NCBI RefSeq assembly: GCF_013393945.1
Contig: NZ_CP040297.1
Location: 1,938,804-2,002,803, forward strand
Origin: Nostoc sp. TCL26-01
GTDB lineage: Bacteria > Cyanobacteriota > Cyanobacteriia > Cyanobacteriales > Nostocaceae
Length of the DNA stretch: 64,000 nt
Reading direction: 5' to 3'
The stretch's first letter is position 1. Each line of letters opens with the position of its first letter. Position numbers and translations under genes: made by a program. Positions 62,949 to 64,000 of the stretch are shown here, piece by piece. The notes below the pieces were generated by a model, which was not told the origin of the DNA, did not search any database, and saw nothing but the letters and a program-made list of their open reading frames with translations.

Positions 62949-63042
62949 AGAATTTGAGTGCTGAGTGCTGAGTTATGAGTGCTGAGTTGTGATTTTTCTT
63001 CTCTCCCCTGCTCCCCTGCTCCCCTGCTCCCTAGCCTCCTAC

Positions 63043-63393
63043 TTACACTAGTTCAATTATCGCCATTTCCGCATTATCTCCTCGGCGAGGAATGGTGTGC
63101 AGAATGCGCGTATAACCACCTTGACGATTAGCATACCTAGTTGGTGCTTGCTCAAACAGAGCATGAACTAGTTGTTTGTCGTAAATGTAACCTAGCGCTG
63201 TTCGACGGGATGCTAATGAGCCGTCTTTGGCGAGGGTAATCATTTTTTCTACTTCACTTCGCAGCACTTTTGCTCGCACTAAAGTAGTTGTAATCCGCCC
63301 ATGACGGACTAACTCAGTTGTCAACGCTCGTAATAAGGCGCGACGTTGATCTGCTGGTTTACCCAGTTTTTTGACTCGACAACGGTGACGCAT
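63043..63393 (-). CDS. rplQ: 50S ribosomal protein L17
   Basis: 116 residues: [41 protein letters not shown] and [22 protein letters not shown]. Normal length. It lies 33 bases after rpoA, as in most bacteria. Confidence 0.97.
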   Translation of the reverse strand: MRHRCRVKKLGKPADQRRALLRALTTELVRHGRITTTLVRAKVLRSEVEKMITLAKDGSLASRRTALGYIYDKQLVHALFEQAPTRYANRQGGYTRILHTIPRRGDNAEMAIIELV

Positions 63394-63426
63394 AGGAATC
63401 TATTGTGAACTATGAACGGTTTTGCT

Positions 63427-64000
63427 CTAATTGTGTTTAGAACTTCTTTCTTGTGGCAAGGTAATGCCTAAACGTCGTTGTAAAGCTTCAACGACTTCTT
63501 CTGCTGACTTCTGACCGAAGTTTTTAATTTCTAACAAGTCTTCTTGGGTGTAATCCAATAAGTCCGCTACAGAGTTAACTTGCGCCCGTTTGAGACAGTT
63601 GTATGCTCGTACAGAAAGCTGCAACTCTTCAATGGGAATTTGCGCTGTGGGATCGTCTGGAATATCAGAGCTTGTGTCTGTAGGTTCTAGTGAGATGTCT
63701 TTCAGGGGATTGAATAGCTCTACTAGAATGCCGGCGGCTGAAGATAGTGCTTCTTGGGGAGAGAGACTACCATTTGTCCAAACTTCTATGAGGAGTCTGT
63801 CTTTGGTAATCGACCCATCTCCACGGGCTTCTTCAACGCTGTAGTTGACTTTCCGGACTGGCATAAATACCGAGTCAATTTGCAGAAAGTCTAAAGATGT
63901 GGCTTCTTCTCGTCCTCTTTCGACAGTGCGATAGCCTTTGCCACGCTCAATGCGAAATTCCATTTCCAGTTTGCCGCCTTCAGCTATGGTAGCAACATAC
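63427..64000 (-). CDS. rpoA: RNA polymerase alpha subunit (partial, N-terminus beyond window)
   Basis: The frame runs off the right edge; 191 C-terminal codons are visible. YVATIAEGGKLEMEFRIERG and VRKVNYSVEEARG belong to the assembly domain; IPIEELQLSVRAYNCLKRAQ, VNSVADLLDYTQEDLLEIKN and FGQKSAEEVVEALQRRLGI are the helix-hairpin-helix C-terminal domain that binds UP elements and activators. About 125 N-terminal residues are missing. An ATG at 63963 is internal. Confidence 0.97.
   Translation of the reverse strand, partial: YVATIAEGGKLEMEFRIERGKGYRTVERGREEATSLDFLQIDSVFMPVRKVNYSVEEARGDGSITKDRLLIEVWTNGSLSPQEALSSAAGILVELFNPLKDISLEPTDTSSDIPDDPTAQIPIEELQLSVRAYNCLKRAQVNSVADLLDYTQEDLLEIKNFGQKSAEEVVEALQRRLGITLPQERSSKHN

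Overview
The window reads as the chromosome of a filamentous, probably heterocyst-forming cyanobacterium of the Nostoc/Anabaena type. It carries a beta-carboxysome operon, photosystem II and NDH-1 CO2-uptake genes, a high-light-inducible protein, very frequent GCGATCGC (HIP1) octamers, and many heptanucleotide tandem repeats and small inverted-repeat elements between genes. The species call is an inference from content and gene order.

Layout. 0-8.7 kb: a hypothetical gene, a thioredoxin-fold protein, an hli gene divergent from thyX (which carries an HNH intein), a large LptD/OstA-like outer-membrane protein, psbI, and a hexapeptide acyltransferase. 8.7-18.9 kb: a long gene-poor stretch, glycogen phosphorylase, a DUF429 protein, a prolyl aminopeptidase-like hydrolase, a tandem CAP-domain secreted protein, trpS and a metF-like gene. 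18.9-24.0 kb is an accessory island: a tightly coupled three-gene cassette (DUF262 protein, DUF3696-type ATPase, unknown third protein) that looks like an anti-phage module, then a VapBC-type toxin-antitoxin pair lying between two 157-bp direct repeats that duplicate the 5' end of a Uma2 nuclease gene.

24.0-35.4 kb is an inorganic-carbon supercluster. cupB, ndhD4 and ndhF4 (NDH-1 CO2 uptake, minus strand) sit back to back with ccmK2-ccmK1-ccmL-ccmM-ccmN-ccmO (carboxysome shell and core, plus strand), followed by a CmpR-like LysR regulator. CO2 hydration at the thylakoid, bicarbonate use in the carboxysome and their likely regulator are thus adjacent. The ccmM gene shows an internal ribosome-binding site and GTG for the short Rubisco-binding isoform.

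35.4-48.8 kb: a MuiA-like protein, trmB, a PNPOx-family protein, a repeat graveyard (62-bp tandem repeat, MITE, IS remnant, orphan DUF433 gene), glutathione S-transferase, a second LysR regulator, an acetyltransferase, a lipoprotein, a short STAND ATPase, a DUF2207 membrane protein with 24 terminal glycines, and a GIY-YIG protein. 48.8-53.2 kb: class II ribonucleotide reductase (nrdJ) with two LAGLIDADG inteins placed exactly before two active-site cysteines, with only ten extein residues between them. 53.2-59.4 kb: a flavin-binding protein, cyanase, serine acetyltransferase, signal peptidase I, a DUF2887 nuclease pseudogene broken by a MITE, and a second PIN toxin-antitoxin pair. 59.6-64.0 kb: the standard translation cluster rpoA(partial)-rplQ-truA-rplM-rpsI-rpmE-prfA on the minus strand.

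The strongest candidates for something new are the DUF262/DUF3696/third-protein cassette, the intein arrangement in nrdJ and thyX (two enzymes of DNA-precursor synthesis), and several nested MITE-like repeats.
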